A stretch of DNA of 64,000 nucleotides from Amycolatopsis alba DSM 44262 (GCF_000384215.1 NZ_KB913032.1:5013602-5077601), one strand, 5' to 3'; shown: positions 1-12,561, counted from the first letter of the stretch. Made by a program: numbers and translations. Notes: a model not told the origin generated them from the sequence alone.

Positions 1-3835
<3,835 letters not shown>

Positions 3836-3917
3836 AAAGATGTTACGCATCCACTCTACAGCTCTGAAACACCACACAACCACCAATTTGTATTGGTGGA
3901 AGTGGTTGTTTCACAGT
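3836..3917 (+). other. 23S-5S spacer
   Basis: This short spacer carries the 3' arm of the 23S processing stem (3832-3861), which is complementary to 672-700. A small hairpin follows near CACCAATTTGTATTGGTG (3890-3907). No gene is seen. Confidence 0.8.
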
Positions 3918-4036
3918 GTTTCGGTGGTTATAGCGTCAGGGAAACGCCCGGTCCCATTCCGAACCCGGAAGCTAAGCCTGACAGCGCCGATGGTACTGCA
4001 ACCGAAGGGTTGTGGGAGAGTAGGACACCGCCGGAC
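3918..4036 (+). rRNA. rrf: 5S ribosomal RNA
   Basis: The sequence starts GTTTCGGTGG and contains the hallmark CCATTCCGAACCCGGAAG and GATGGTACTGC. It ends in CCGCCGGAC, which pairs with the 5' end. It is the last gene of the rRNA operon. Confidence 0.95.
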
Positions 4037-4048
4037 TAACATTGAAAC

Positions 4049-4106
4049 AAGGTCTGGGACCTGGTCGAGAACCCTAGAGGTTTTCCCAGGTCCCAGACCT
4101 TTTTTC
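4049..4106 (+). terminator. Rho-independent terminator of the rRNA operon
   Basis: A perfect 16-bp stem, AAGGTCTGGGACCTGG (4049-4064) with its complement at 4086-4101, runs straight into a T tract (4100-4105). It closes the rrn operon before the convergent Lrp gene. Confidence 0.93.
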
Positions 4107-4119
4107 ATACCCAAACCCG

Positions 4120-4154
4120 CTCGGTGATAGCAAAGGTCCCTTGCTGTCACCGAG
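4120..4154. repeat. Dispersed palindromic repeat, solo right half
   Basis: One right half-site (AGCAAAGGTCCCTTGCT within 4129-4145) lies inside its own short inverted repeat, CTCGGTGA (4120-4127) and TCACCGAG (4147-4154). It lies between the rRNA terminator and the Lrp gene 3' end. Confidence 0.75.
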
Positions 4155-4161
4155 GCATCGC

Positions 4162-4608
4162 TCAGTCGCTCCGCCGGCCGACTGTGCGTCGGCGGACCGG
4201 CGAGGAGAAGACCAGCGAGGTCGTCGTCTCCCCATAACGCTGCATCCGCTCTACGAGCTCCTCCAACTCCGCGGTGTTCCGGCAGGCAACCCGCACTAGC
4301 CAGCACTCGTCTCCCGTGACGTGATCAGCGTCGAGCACCTGGGGCAGTACGAGGATGGCTTCACGAAAGCGAGCGGTGTCGAGACTGCGCACCTTCGCCC
4401 GGACCATCGCTTCGATCGGGAGCCCGAGCTTCTTCAAGTCGACGCTGGCCGAGTAGCCGGTGATGATCCCCTTCTCCTCAAGGCGCCGGATCCGCTCGGT
4501 CACCGCGGGTGCCGACAGCGATACTCGTCGGCCGAGCTCCGAGAAAGTCAGTCGGCCGTCAGACTGGAGCAGTTCGAGCAGCTGCCAGTCGAGAGCATCG
4601 AGGTTCAC
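4162..4608 (-). CDS. Lrp/AsnC family transcriptional regulator
   Basis: This 148-residue protein has the size and layout of the feast/famine family. An N-terminal winged helix-turn-helix (about residues 1-60, with 'SAPAVTERIRRLEEKGII' as the recognition part) is followed by a RAM effector domain (about 65-140). Family members bind amino acids or related ligands, form octamer-like assemblies and usually control a neighbouring gene and themselves. It starts at a GTG and is divergent from the rhodanese gene at 4716, so the 107-bp gap probably holds both promoters. The ligand cannot be read from the sequence. Confidence 0.9.
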   Translation of the reverse strand: MNLDALDWQLLELLQSDGRLTFSELGRRVSLSAPAVTERIRRLEEKGIITGYSASVDLKKLGLPIEAMVRAKVRSLDTARFREAILVLPQVLDADHVTGDECWLVRVACRNTAELEELVERMQRYGETTTSLVFSSPVRRRTVGRRSD

Positions 4609-4715
4609 TGAACTCCAGGTCGATCGTCGTGCCTGCCAGGAATCTCCAGGCTAGCCGTCGGCGGGACCTGGATTCTCCGATGTTGTGGACGATCACTGAT
4701 CGGGAGGATTGAGGC

Positions 4716-5162
4716 ATGACGACCGAATCCCGCGTACTGACGTTTCCGGCCTTGGACAGCGCGACCGCGGCCGCGGTCCTGCGTGCCGAACTCGCTCTCG
4801 ACGTGGATCCCGATGACCTTGTCCAAGACCTCACCTCCGGAGCCTGGCAGGACTACGTGATCGTCGAGACCCGCGCTCCCGAAGCCTTCGCGTCGGCTCG
4901 CATCCCCGGTGCGATCAATCTCCCGTACCGAGACATGACGCCCGAGTCGGTCAGTCGGCTCGACCGTGACCTCGTCTATGTCTGCTATTGCGAGAGCATC
5001 CACTGCAATGCCGCGACGAAGGGAGCCCTGAAGCTCGCGGAGTTCGGTTTCAAGGTCAAACGCCTGTCAGGAGGCATCACCGCCTGGCAGGCGGCAGGCT
5101 ATCCCGTTGACCGGGACGCCCTCACGTCCACTTCCGCGCCCACCCCAAGCTGCGCCTGCTGA
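4716..5162 (+). CDS. Rhodanese-like domain protein (sulfurtransferase)
   Basis: The 148-residue protein carries one rhodanese domain (about residues 40-135), with the typical 'ARIPGAINLPY' motif near 61-71 and 'LSGGITAWQAAGYPV' near 118-131. The active-site loop reads CYCESIHCN, so Cys92 is the likely persulfide carrier; Cys90 and Cys97 lie next to it. The C-terminus ends SCAC, which adds two more cysteines. Rhodaneses move sulfane sulfur to thiols or cyanide. The ATG has a GGAGG ribosome site 8 nt upstream. The divergent Lrp regulator is the obvious candidate controller (inference). Confidence 0.87.
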   Translation: MTTESRVLTFPALDSATAAAVLRAELALDVDPDDLVQDLTSGAWQDYVIVETRAPEAFASARIPGAINLPYRDMTPESVSRLDRDLVYVCYCESIHCNAATKGALKLAEFGFKVKRLSGGITAWQAAGYPVDRDALTSTSAPTPSCAC

Positions 5163-5167
5163 CCAAC

Positions 5168-5227
5168 GAGATCAGGGGACCTTTGCTATCGCGCCGCCCC
5201 GAGCGATAGCAAAGGTCCCCTGATCTC
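5168..5227. repeat. Dispersed palindromic repeat, full copy
   Basis: Perfect 25-bp arms, 5168-5192 and 5203-5227, each containing the GGGGACCTTTGCTATCGC half-site or its complement, enclose a 10-nt loop. The copy fills most of the gap between the rhodanese and amidotransferase genes. Confidence 0.9.
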
Positions 5228-5237
5228 TTGGCGGTCG

Positions 5238-5243
5238 TAGGCT
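5238..5243 (+). promoter_or_regulatory. Putative -10 hexamer of a leaderless mRNA
   Basis: TAGGCT ends 6 nt before the GTG at 5250. No ribosome site precedes that codon, so transcription probably starts at or next to it. This also favours the second of two consecutive GTG codons as start. Confidence 0.5.
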
Positions 5244-5249
5244 GGGGTG

Positions 5250-6005
5250 GTGACCGCTCCCAAACTGCTCGTCATCCAGCCAGATGAATCAGATCCGATC
5301 GGCCCTCTCGGCGACTGGCTCACCGAGGCAGGAGCTGAGCTCGACATCAGGTTGCCGCCCGGTCAGAGTCTCCCCGTCGATCTTGATGGGTACGCGGGCG
5401 TTGTATGTCTTGGCGGAGAGATGGGTGCCAACGACGACTCCGCTCATCCGTGGCTCTCGGACGTCCGGAAGCTTCTTGCGAAGGCTGCGGGCGCGCGCAT
5501 CCCGACGCTCGCGATCTGCCTCGGCGGTCAACTCCTGGCGGTGGCGTTGGGCGGCACTGTCGTCGCCGGCGATCAAGGTCCCGAGGTCGGCCCAGGGCTT
5601 GTGTCCAAGAAGGACGCCGCCTGGACCGATCCGCTGTTCGCGGACCTGCCCCTCATGCAGGACGTCCTGCAGTTCCACAACGACGCGATCACCCGGCTGC
5701 CCGCCGGCGCCGAGCTTCTTGCTTCCTCCCCGCGGTATGCCTACCAAGCCTTTCGATTCGACCGTTGTGCCTACGGTGTCCAGTTCCATATCGAGACGAC
5801 ACCGGATCTGGTCCTGGACTGGGCAAGGCAGTCGCCGGAAATGGCGGAACTCACCCGGCCGGACGTACTGACCCTGGAAAACCTCGTTCGGGTGCATGCC
5901 GATATCACCGAAACCTGGCGGCCGTTCGCGCACCGCTTCGTCCGACTGGTGTCCGGTGACCTCGCTCCGGCTGCGGAACGTCAACGTACATTGCCGATGG
6001 CTTAA
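5250..6005 (+). CDS. Class I glutamine amidotransferase domain protein
   Basis: This 251-residue protein is a stand-alone GATase1 domain. The nucleophile elbow is 'AICLGGQLLA' (Cys about residue 90) and the catalytic His-Glu pair lies in 'GVQFHIE' (about His180 and Glu182). Such domains release ammonia from glutamine or act as gamma-glutamyl hydrolases. Single-domain members often hydrolyse gamma-glutamyl compounds, but the acceptor here is unknown. The gene lies in the same direction as the phosphate permease and glnE, with palindromic repeats between them, so co-transcription is uncertain. An upstream GTG at 5247 would add one residue. Confidence 0.85.
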   Translation: MTAPKLLVIQPDESDPIGPLGDWLTEAGAELDIRLPPGQSLPVDLDGYAGVVCLGGEMGANDDSAHPWLSDVRKLLAKAAGARIPTLAICLGGQLLAVALGGTVVAGDQGPEVGPGLVSKKDAAWTDPLFADLPLMQDVLQFHNDAITRLPAGAELLASSPRYAYQAFRFDRCAYGVQFHIETTPDLVLDWARQSPEMAELTRPDVLTLENLVRVHADITETWRPFAHRFVRLVSGDLAPAAERQRTLPMA

Positions 6006-6038
6006 CAACTTATGTCTCAAATACGTATGGGTTGTTAA
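6002..6038. promoter_or_regulatory. Inverted repeat TTAACAAC/GTTGTTAA
   Basis: TTAACAAC (6002-6009) overlaps the amidotransferase stop codon and is exactly complementary to GTTGTTAA (6031-6038). The 21-nt spacer is unusually AT-rich for this genome. It lies 62 bp before the permease start and could be an operator or upstream promoter element. No T tract follows, so a terminator is unlikely. Confidence 0.45.
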
Positions 6039-6099
6039 CACTCCTGTCTGGCTGTCAGGTACCTTGCGAAGGGAGTTTCGAAAGGGTTCGGAGGTCGGG

Positions 6100-7230
6100 G
6101 TGGAGCCCTCAGTGTTGGTCGTGCTCGTCGTCGTCACGGCCCTAGTTTTCGATTTCACAAACGGTTTCCATGACACGGCCAACTCGATGGCGACGTCGAT
6201 CGCCACCGGAGCGTTACGTCCCAAGGTCGCGGTGACGATCTCCGCGGTCCTGAACCTGGTCGGAGCCTTCCTGTCGGTCGAAGTGGCCAAGACCATCTCG
6301 AATGGACTGGTCGATGACACCAAGATCGGACCGGCGATCGTGTTCGGCGGCCTGGTCGGGGCGATCGTATGGAACCTGGTCACGTGGTTCATCGGACTGC
6401 CTTCCAGCTCATCCCACGCGTTGTTCGGCGGCCTGATCGGCGCCACCTGGGTGTCGGCCGGAACGGACTCCGTCCATTTCGGAAAGATCATCGAGAAGGT
6501 GCTGGTCCCCGCTGCTCTGTCGCCGGTCCTGGCGGGTCTCGCCGCGATGATCGTGACGTACTTCGTCTACCGGATCTTCGTCCGTCGCGGCCGGACGGCC
6601 GGCTTCCGAGTCGGACAGATCATCTCGGCTTCCCTGGTGTCGCTCGCCCATGGCACGAACGACGCTCAGAAGACCATGGGCGTCATCACACTGACGATGA
6701 TCACCGCCGGAACCCTCCCCGCCGGGGCCGGTCCGCCGCTGTGGGTGATCGTCAGTGCGGCGTTGGCGCTGGCGCTCGGCACGTACCTCGGCGGCTGGCG
6801 AATCACCTACACACTGGGTAAGGGCCTGACGGACATCGATGGTCCGCAGGGCTTCGCCGCGCAGACCAGTTCGGCGGCGGTGATCTTGGCTTCGACGAGT
6901 TTCGGCTTTCCTCTCTCCACGACCCATGTCTGCTCTGGCGGCATCGTCGGCTCCGGCGTGGGCAGAAACGAGTCCCCGGTCCGCTGGCGCACAGCCGGCC
7001 GCATGGTGATCGCCTGGCTGTTCACGCTTCCGGCAGCGGCCATCGTTGGTGCCGCAGCTGGCCTCGTGACCTCGACGGGCACGGTGGGCACTATCGCCGT
7101 CGGCGTCGCGGGCCTGGCCGTCGGCATCGGTATCTACCTGCTTTCGCGGCGCAGCCCCGTCAACGCCGGCAGCTTCACCGGCCCCACTCCGACCGTTCCT
7201 GAACAGGAAGTCGGCAGGATCGCCGCCTAG
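6100..7230 (+). CDS. pit: Inorganic phosphate permease, PiT family
   Basis: The 376-residue polytopic membrane protein has the two inverted PiT signature repeats: 'DFTNGFHDTANSMATSIATG' near the N-terminus and 'SLAHGTNDAQKTMGVI' in the second half. Each half also has a Ser/Thr-rich re-entrant motif (GLPSSSSHALFGGLIG and GFPLSTTHVCSGGIVG). The family imports metal-phosphate with protons at low affinity. I chose the GTG at 6100, with GGAGG 5 nt upstream; an earlier in-frame ATG would add unrelated sequence. The C-terminal tail after the last helix is Pro-rich and probably cytoplasmic. Confidence 0.92.
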   Translation: MEPSVLVVLVVVTALVFDFTNGFHDTANSMATSIATGALRPKVAVTISAVLNLVGAFLSVEVAKTISNGLVDDTKIGPAIVFGGLVGAIVWNLVTWFIGLPSSSSHALFGGLIGATWVSAGTDSVHFGKIIEKVLVPAALSPVLAGLAAMIVTYFVYRIFVRRGRTAGFRVGQIISASLVSLAHGTNDAQKTMGVITLTMITAGTLPAGAGPPLWVIVSAALALALGTYLGGWRITYTLGKGLTDIDGPQGFAAQTSSAAVILASTSFGFPLSTTHVCSGGIVGSGVGRNESPVRWRTAGRMVIAWLFTLPAAAIVGAAAGLVTSTGTVGTIAVGVAGLAVGIGIYLLSRRSPVNAGSFTGPTPTVPEQEVGRIAA

Positions 7231-7233
7231 CGA

Positions 7234-7286
7234 AGCAAGGGACCTTTGGTATCACCTCTGCCCGGTGATAGCAAAGGTCCCTTGCT
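7234..7286. repeat. Dispersed palindromic repeat, full copy
   Basis: The 23-bp arms are 7234-7256 and 7264-7286, with one mismatch (TTTGGTATC opposite GATAGCAAA) and a 7-nt loop. The copy lies 3' of the phosphate permease. Confidence 0.88.
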
Positions 7287-7324
7287 CCCTTGCGCGTCCG
7301 TCTGGTGACAGGAGGGAGTGCGAC

Positions 7325-7330
7325 TACGGT
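7325..7330 (+). promoter_or_regulatory. Putative -10 hexamer for glnE
   Basis: TACGGT lies 8 nt before the ATG at 7339. The spacing fits a leaderless or nearly leaderless transcript and supports this start over the GTG at 7318. Confidence 0.45.
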
Positions 7331-7338
7331 GGAGGCCG

Positions 7339-10311
7339 ATGGTTGAGCGCTCCAGGCCGACCGCTTCCGTGGCGAGATACGGCTTCACCGACCCCCGTGC
7401 CGACGGGCAGCTGCGTGCTGCCGGTTGGTGGACCGAGTCCGGCCCGGACAGCACCGTCGCCGACGTGTTGTCAGCACTTTCCCGTGCGGCGGATCCCGAT
7501 CTCGCCCTGAGCGGGCTCGACCGAATCAGGGAAGTCGACCCGGCCGCCTGGAATGAGCTCGACCAGGCGCTCCGCACCAATCGGACCTTCCGCGGCCGGA
7601 TGCTGGGCGTCTTGGGCACGTCGAGTGCGCTCGCGGACTTCCTGGTCGCGAACACCGACTGCTGGAAGACTCTCCAAGGCGACAAGAGCACTGATCCGGA
7701 TCAGTATGTGACCCGTCTCCTCGACCATTTGCGGTCGGAAGGAGACCTGCTCACAGGGCTCGAAGCGGAGCAGGCTCTTCGTGCCGGGTACCGCGAGCTG
7801 ATCCTCGGAATCGCAGCGGCCGACCTTGGCCACCTCGTCGAGCCCGGCCTTCGCCAGCCGCCTTATGCCGAGATCGGAGCTCAGCTCACCACGTTGGCCG
7901 AGGCCGCTCTGACAGTGGGGCTTCTGGTCGCGGAAGCCGAGGTGGGCGCTGATGTCGAGGGCAGGCTGGCCGTGATCGCGATGGGTAAATGCGGTGGTCG
8001 CGAGCTGAACTACGTGAGCGACGTGGATGTCATCTTCGTCGGTGACGGGGATCTGTCGGTCTCGACGCGGCTTGCCAGCACGATGATGCGCGTGGTCGGC
8101 AAGGCCTGCTTCGAGGTCGATGCGGCGTTGCGCCCAGAGGGCAAAGCGGGCGCTTTGGTCCGCACACTCGACGGACATGCCGCCTACTACCAGAAGTGGG
8201 CCAAGACCTGGGAGTTCCAGGCTCTGCTCAAAGCACGGCCGGTCGCAGGCGACGTCGAACTCGGGCGTCAGTACGCGGAGATGGTCGCACCGAAGGTGTG
8301 GGCGGCGGCCGATCGGGAGAATTTCGTCCCTGAGGTGCAGAAGATGCGTCGGCGGGTCGAAGGCCATGTGCCGTCAGCACACGCCGAGCGCGAGCTGAAG
8401 CTGGGACGTGGCGGCCTTCGCGACGTCGAGTTCGCCGTGCAATTGCTGCAGCTGGTCCATGGTCGGATCGACGCGGAGCTGCGTTCTCCGTCCACGATGG
8501 ACGCACTCGCCGCGCTGGGTGAAGGCGGGTACGTCGGCCGAAAAGACGCTGCGGAGCTCGGATCGTCATACGAGTTCCTCCGGACGATCGAGCATCGGCT
8601 CCAGCTTCGCCGGCTTCGGCGTACACACCTGTTCCCTGCCGCTTCGGACGCCAGCGAGCTGCGAACGATCGCGAGGGCGAGCGGGGTGCGTCCCGCTCGG
8701 GGCAAGAGCGAAGGGGATGTGCTGCTGGCGGAGTTCCGCCGCCACCTGCAGAGCATCCGACGTCTTCACGAGAAACTCTTCTACCGGCCCCTGCTGCAAT
8801 CGGTCGCGAACGTGCCGACCGAGGCGCTGCGGCTGACTACGAAACAGGCAGAGAGCCGTCTCGCCGCGCTCGGCTATGCCGCGCCGGACGGAGCCCTTCA
8901 GCACATCAAGGCGCTGACCGCGGGAATGTCACGTCGGGCGGCCATCCAGCAGGCCCTGCTGCCGGTCTTGCTGGACCTTCTCGCTGACACCCCGGACCCT
9001 GACCGCGGGCTTCTGTCCTACCGGAAGGTCTCGGAAGCGCTCGAGGAAACGCCCTGGTACCTCAGAGTCCTTCGTGACGAGGGTGCTGTTGTCGAACGGC
9101 TCGCCTTCTTGCTGGGCACGTCGCGGCTGGTGCCCGACCTGCTGGCGAGGGCACCGGAAGTCCTGCAGCTGCTCAGTGATCCAGCGCGCTTGGCTGGTCG
9201 CACCCCGGCAGAAGTGGCCACTTCGCTGCGAGCCGCGGTGCGACGTCAGCCGGGTTTGAACGCCGCGGTCACGGCCGCGAGATCGCTCCGACGGCACGAG
9301 ATGCTGCGGATCGCATCAGCAGACTTATTGGGGTTGCTTGACGTACCTGCGGTCTGCGAAGCGTTGTCGAGTGTCTGGGTCGCCGTGTTGCAAGGTGCCT
9401 TGGCCGCTGCTTTTCGCCAGCGTCAGGCAGAGCTCGGCCAGACGCCCGCGAGGATCGCCGTCATCGGCATGGGGCGTCTGGGCGGGGCCGAACTCGGCTA
9501 CGGGTCCGATGCGGACGTTCTCTTCGTATGCGAGCCGGCCGAAGGTGTGTCGGACTCCGAAGCAGCGAAGTTCGCTTCCTCTGTCGCCGAGATGGTGCGC
9601 AAGATCCTCGGGGCGCCGAGCCCCGACCCGGCGTTGGTCGTCGACGCCGATCTCCGTCCGGAGGGGCGGAGCGGTCCGCTGGTGCGGACCCTTGAGTCCT
9701 ACCGCAGCTACTACGGGCGGTGGGCAGAGGTCTGGGAATCGCAGGCACTGCTCCGGGCGCGGTTCATCGCCGGTGACGACGACCTCGGTGCGCGATTCAT
9801 CGAGATGATCGACCCCATTCGCTACCCGCAGGCGGGTCTTGACGCGGTTCGAGTGCGTGAGATCAGGCGAATCAAGGCGCGGGTGGAGACGGAACGCATG
9901 CCCAAGGGCGCTGACCCGACACGGCACACGAAGCTCGGGCGCGGAGGGCTCGCCGACGTGGAGTGGACTGTGCAGCTCATGCAACTGCGTCACGGACATG
10001 AAGTTGCCGGGCTGCGGACCACCTCGACGATCGATGCGCTGAAGGCCGCCGCGGAGGCGGGGCTCGCCGAGCCTGCCGAGATCGAATCCCTGAGCGAGGC
10101 GTGGCTACTGGCGACGCGTGTCCGGAATGCCGGGATGTTGGTCCGGGGCAAGGCAGTCGACGAGATCCCCAGCTCCGGGCGAGATCTTGCAGCGGTCGCG
10201 CGGGTGCTCGGCTACTCGGCCGATGACGATCCAGGCGAGTTCCTCGATGCCTACCGGCGGACGACGCGACGTGCTCATGCGGTCGTGGAGACCCTCTTCT
10301 ACCAGGGCTGA
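7339..10311 (+). CDS. glnE: Glutamine synthetase adenylyltransferase / adenylyl-removase
   Basis: This 990-residue protein has the duplicated GlnE architecture. The N-terminal nucleotidyltransferase half has 'NYVSDVDVIFVGDGD' near residue 225 and is predicted to remove AMP. The C-terminal half has 'GYGSDADVLFVCEPA' near residue 722 and is predicted to add AMP. Each is followed by a 'KLGRGGL' helical domain. GlnE modifies one tyrosine of type I glutamine synthetase in response to nitrogen status. Its target glnA lies convergently 0.7 kb downstream. The GTG at 7318 would add seven Arg-rich residues and has a ribosome site too close to it, so I prefer 7339. Confidence 0.96.
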   Translation: MVERSRPTASVARYGFTDPRADGQLRAAGWWTESGPDSTVADVLSALSRAADPDLALSGLDRIREVDPAAWNELDQALRTNRTFRGRMLGVLGTSSALADFLVANTDCWKTLQGDKSTDPDQYVTRLLDHLRSEGDLLTGLEAEQALRAGYRELILGIAAADLGHLVEPGLRQPPYAEIGAQLTTLAEAALTVGLLVAEAEVGADVEGRLAVIAMGKCGGRELNYVSDVDVIFVGDGDLSVSTRLASTMMRVVGKACFEVDAALRPEGKAGALVRTLDGHAAYYQKWAKTWEFQALLKARPVAGDVELGRQYAEMVAPKVWAAADRENFVPEVQKMRRRVEGHVPSAHAERELKLGRGGLRDVEFAVQLLQLVHGRIDAELRSPSTMDALAALGEGGYVGRKDAAELGSSYEFLRTIEHRLQLRRLRRTHLFPAASDASELRTIARASGVRPARGKSEGDVLLAEFRRHLQSIRRLHEKLFYRPLLQSVANVPTEALRLTTKQAESRLAALGYAAPDGALQHIKALTAGMSRRAAIQQALLPVLLDLLADTPDPDRGLLSYRKVSEALEETPWYLRVLRDEGAVVERLAFLLGTSRLVPDLLARAPEVLQLLSDPARLAGRTPAEVATSLRAAVRRQPGLNAAVTAARSLRRHEMLRIASADLLGLLDVPAVCEALSSVWVAVLQGALAAAFRQRQAELGQTPARIAVIGMGRLGGAELGYGSDADVLFVCEPAEGVSDSEAAKFASSVAEMVRKILGAPSPDPALVVDADLRPEGRSGPLVRTLESYRSYYGRWAEVWESQALLRARFIAGDDDLGARFIEMIDPIRYPQAGLDAVRVREIRRIKARVETERMPKGADPTRHTKLGRGGLADVEWTVQLMQLRHGHEVAGLRTTSTIDALKAAAEAGLAEPAEIESLSEAWLLATRVRNAGMLVRGKAVDEIPSSGRDLAAVARVLGYSADDDPGEFLDAYRRTTRRAHAVVETLFYQG

Positions 10312-10332
10312 CCCCTCTGACCTGCAAGAGGA

Positions 10333-10398
10333 GAGCAAGGGACCTTTGCTATCGCTTGCCGCGGGTGTGGATGAGACGACAGCAAAGGTCCCTTGCTC
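10333..10398. repeat. Dispersed palindromic repeat, long-loop copy
   Basis: Perfect 18-bp arms (10333-10350 and 10381-10398) are separated by 30 nt. The left half keeps the full CTATCG end, whereas the right half lacks GAT. Either the loop diverged or an insertion occurred. Confidence 0.82.
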
Positions 10399-10429
10399 AC
10401 ACTCGGCGTCGCAGCCGGAGAGCGGCGCT

Positions 10430-10435
10430 TACAGT
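10430..10435 (+). promoter_or_regulatory. Putative -10 hexamer of a leaderless mRNA
   Basis: TACAGT ends 6 nt before the GTG at 10442. There is no purine-rich ribosome site in the gap. Confidence 0.5.
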
Positions 10436-10441
10436 GGACCG

Positions 10442-10876
10442 GTGACTGTGCGCGAACCATTTCGCACCCGGATCAAGGTGCGGCACTACGAGCTGGACAC
10501 TCTTGGCCATCTGAACCACGCTGTTTACCACTCGTACGGCGAGGTCTCCAGACTCGAGCTGATGGAGCTCGCCGGTGGCCTCAACTCGGGCATGCGAGAC
10601 GCGAATCTTGCTTTTGTGCTGCTTGAGTCCCACATCGTGTTCAGGCGCGAGCTCCGGGCCGGAGATGTCGTCGACGTGACCTGTGACGCCAAGTTCGGTA
10701 CCGGCAAGACGTTCCACATGGACTCGAACATCTACAAAGTCGATGGCACCTTGTCCGCGGAAATCACATGCACCTTGGGGCTGATGGACCTCGAGCGGCG
10801 CAAGCTGGTGGACGATCCCCGCGGCCGTATCGAGCGAGCCGGCGTCGATCTCAAGGTTCTCTCCACTTCGGAGTAG
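10442..10876 (+). CDS. Acyl-CoA thioesterase, hot-dog fold (4HBT-like)
   Basis: The 144-residue protein shows the thioesterase signature 'YELDTLGHLNHAVYHSYGEV' near residues 15-35, where the Asp and the N-H pair mark the 4-hydroxybenzoyl-CoA/YbgC-type active site. Length and fold match single hot-dog domains that work as tetramers. Substrate is not evident; many actinobacterial members act on medium or long acyl-CoA. It starts at a GTG behind a -10-like hexamer and converges on glnA, from which it is separated by a hairpin terminator. Confidence 0.85.
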   Translation: MTVREPFRTRIKVRHYELDTLGHLNHAVYHSYGEVSRLELMELAGGLNSGMRDANLAFVLLESHIVFRRELRAGDVVDVTCDAKFGTGKTFHMDSNIYKVDGTLSAEITCTLGLMDLERRKLVDDPRGRIERAGVDLKVLSTSE

Positions 10877-10889
10877 CCGCCGTCCCATG

Positions 10890-10940
10890 CCATAAAGAAA
10901 CGCCGGTGGTGAGGGCGATTCCGCACCTCACCACCGGCGT
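10890..10940 (-). terminator. Rho-independent terminator for glnA
   Basis: The stem ACGCCGGTGGTGAGG (10900-10914) pairs with 10926-10940. On the minus strand it is followed by TTTCTTTATGG, a fair T tract. It stops glnA transcription and separates it from the convergent thioesterase gene. Confidence 0.82.
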
Positions 10941-10964
10941 GCTCTCGGTGTTGTTACCGCACGA

Positions 10965-12389
10965 TCACACGTCGTAGTAGAGCGAGAACTCGTACGGGTG
11001 CGGGCGCAGCCGCAGCGGGTCGATCTCGTTCTCACGCTTGTAGGAGATCCACGTGTCGATCACATCGGGGGTGAACACGCCACCTTCGAGCAGGTAGTCG
11101 TGGTCGGCCTCCAACGTGTCGAGAACCGCGCCGAGGTCGCCAGGAACGAGCTTGACGTTCTGGGCCTCCTCCGGCGGGAGCTCGTAGAGGTCCTTGTCGA
11201 TGGGTTCCGGCGGCTCGATCTTGTTCTTGATGCCGTCGAGGCCCGCCATCATCATCGCCGAGAACGCCAGGTACGGGTTGCCGGACGAGTCCGGGCACCG
11301 GAACTCGGCGCGCTTGGCCTTCGGGTTGTTGCCCGTGATGGGGATACGGACACAAGCCGACCGGTTCCGCTGCGAGTACACCAGGCTGACCGGGGCCTCG
11401 AAGCCCGGCACGAGCCGGTGGTACGAGTTGACGGTCGGGTTGGTGAAGGCCAGCAGGCTCGGCGCGTGCTTGAGCAGACCGCCGATGTAGTGACGGGCGG
11501 TGTCGGACAAGCCGGCGTAACCCGACTCGTCGTGGAACAGCGGCGTGCCGTCCTTCCACAGCGACTGGTGGCAGTGCATGCCCGAGCCGTTGTCCCCGGC
11601 GAGCGGCTTCGGCATGAAGGTCGCGGTCTTGCCGGCGGCGAACACGGTGTTCTTCACGATGTACTTGAACAGCTGCAGGTCGTCAGCAGCGTGCAGCAGC
11701 GTGTTGTACTTGTAGTTGATCTCGGTCTGACCGGCGGTGCCCACCTCGTGGTGCGCGCGCTCGATCTCGAAACCGGAGCCCTGCAGCTTACGGACGATCT
11801 CGTCACGAAGGTCGGCGAAGTGGTCAACCGGCGGCACCGGGAAGTAGCCGCCCTTGAACTTCGTCTTGTAACCCTGGTTGCCGCCCGGCACGTCGGCACC
11901 GGTGTTCCACCAGCCTTCGACGGAGTCGATCTCGTGGAACGAGGCGTGCTCGGCGGAATCGAACCGGATCGAGTCGAAGATGTAGAACTCGGCCTCCGGG
12001 CCGAAGAACACGTTGTCCGCGACGCCGTACTCGGCGATGTACTGCTCGGCCTTGCGCGCGATGTTGCGCGGGTCACGGCTGTACGCCTCGCGGGTGAACG
12101 GGTCGTGCACGAAGAAGTTCAGCGAGAGCGTCTTCGCCTTGCGGAACGGGTCGATGCGCGCAGTCTCGGGGTCCGGGAGGAGCAGCATGTCGGATTCGTG
12201 GATCGACTGGAAACCACGCACCGAGGAGCCGTCGAAGGCCAGGCCTTCTTCGTAGGCTTCTTCGTTGAACGCCTTCGCCGGAACGGTGAAGTGCTGCATA
12301 ACGCCGGGCAGGTCGCAGAACCTGACGTCAACGACCTCTACGTTCTCGTCGGCGATAAGGCGCTGAATGTCGTCTGGAGTAGTGGGCAC
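10965..12389 (-). CDS. glnA: Glutamine synthetase type I
   Basis: This 474-residue protein matches GSI-beta length. It makes glutamine from glutamate, ammonia and ATP and is the main ammonium-assimilating enzyme. Visible signatures are 'FDGSSVRGF' near residues 52-60, the ATP-binding '[16 protein letters not shown]' and the adenylylation segment '[10 protein letters not shown]', with the target tyrosine at residue 402. That tyrosine is the expected GlnE substrate and implies covalent regulation. The GTG start has AAGGAG 9 nt upstream. A GlnR-type box lies 66 bp upstream, so transcriptional nitrogen control is also likely. Confidence 0.97.
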   Translation of the reverse strand: MPTTPDDIQRLIADENVEVVDVRFCDLPGVMQHFTVPAKAFNEEAYEEGLAFDGSSVRGFQSIHESDMLLLPDPETARIDPFRKAKTLSLNFFVHDPFTREAYSRDPRNIARKAEQYIAEYGVADNVFFGPEAEFYIFDSIRFDSAEHASFHEIDSVEGWWNTGADVPGGNQGYKTKFKGGYFPVPPVDHFADLRDEIVRKLQGSGFEIERAHHEVGTAGQTEINYKYNTLLHAADDLQLFKYIVKNTVFAAGKTATFMPKPLAGDNGSGMHCHQSLWKDGTPLFHDESGYAGLSDTARHYIGGLLKHAPSLLAFTNPTVNSYHRLVPGFEAPVSLVYSQRNRSACVRIPITGNNPKAKRAEFRCPDSSGNPYLAFSAMMMAGLDGIKNKIEPPEPIDKDLYELPPEEAQNVKLVPGDLGAVLDTLEADHDYLLEGGVFTPDVIDTWISYKRENEIDPLRLRPHPYEFSLYYDV

Positions 12390-12454
12390 CCTCGGTGACT
12401 CCTTCTCGTTCGTTGCCGGCGGCAGTACTCTCTTCGGCTCACGCTAAGAGCGCG

Positions 12455-12492
12455 GTGTTGCCCGACCGTCACCCGTATGTTTCGCCGGTGTT
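12455..12492 (-). promoter_or_regulatory. GlnR-binding site upstream of glnA
   Basis: Read on the minus strand there are four pentamers spaced exactly 6 nt apart: TTAAC, GAAAC, GTGAC, GCAAC. This matches the actinobacterial GlnR a/b-box pattern gTnAc-n6-GaAAc repeated twice, with single-base departures in the first and last boxes. It lies 66 bp upstream of the glnA start codon. Binding is inferred. Confidence 0.8.
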
Positions 12493-12549
12493 AACGGGGC
12501 GGCGATATCGGGTAGCCGACCAGGGCGAATGTGTCCCGCGCCACCGGCA

Positions 12550-12555
12550 TACCCT
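12550..12555 (+). promoter_or_regulatory. Putative -10 hexamer of a leaderless mRNA
   Basis: TACCCT ends 6 nt before the GTG at 12562 and so supports that codon as both transcript and protein start. Confidence 0.5.
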
Positions 12556-12561
12556 GGATGG

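Noticed and set aside
6002..6099. Phosphate-control (PHO) box before the phosphate permease
   Set aside because: No GTTCAYCC-type direct repeats are visible; only an AT-rich inverted repeat of unknown meaning.
10998..12398. Long open frame on the plus strand opposite glnA (466 codons)
   Set aside because: It is the codon-bias shadow of glnA in GC-rich DNA; its sequence is Val/Arg/Asp-rich and repetitive without any domain.
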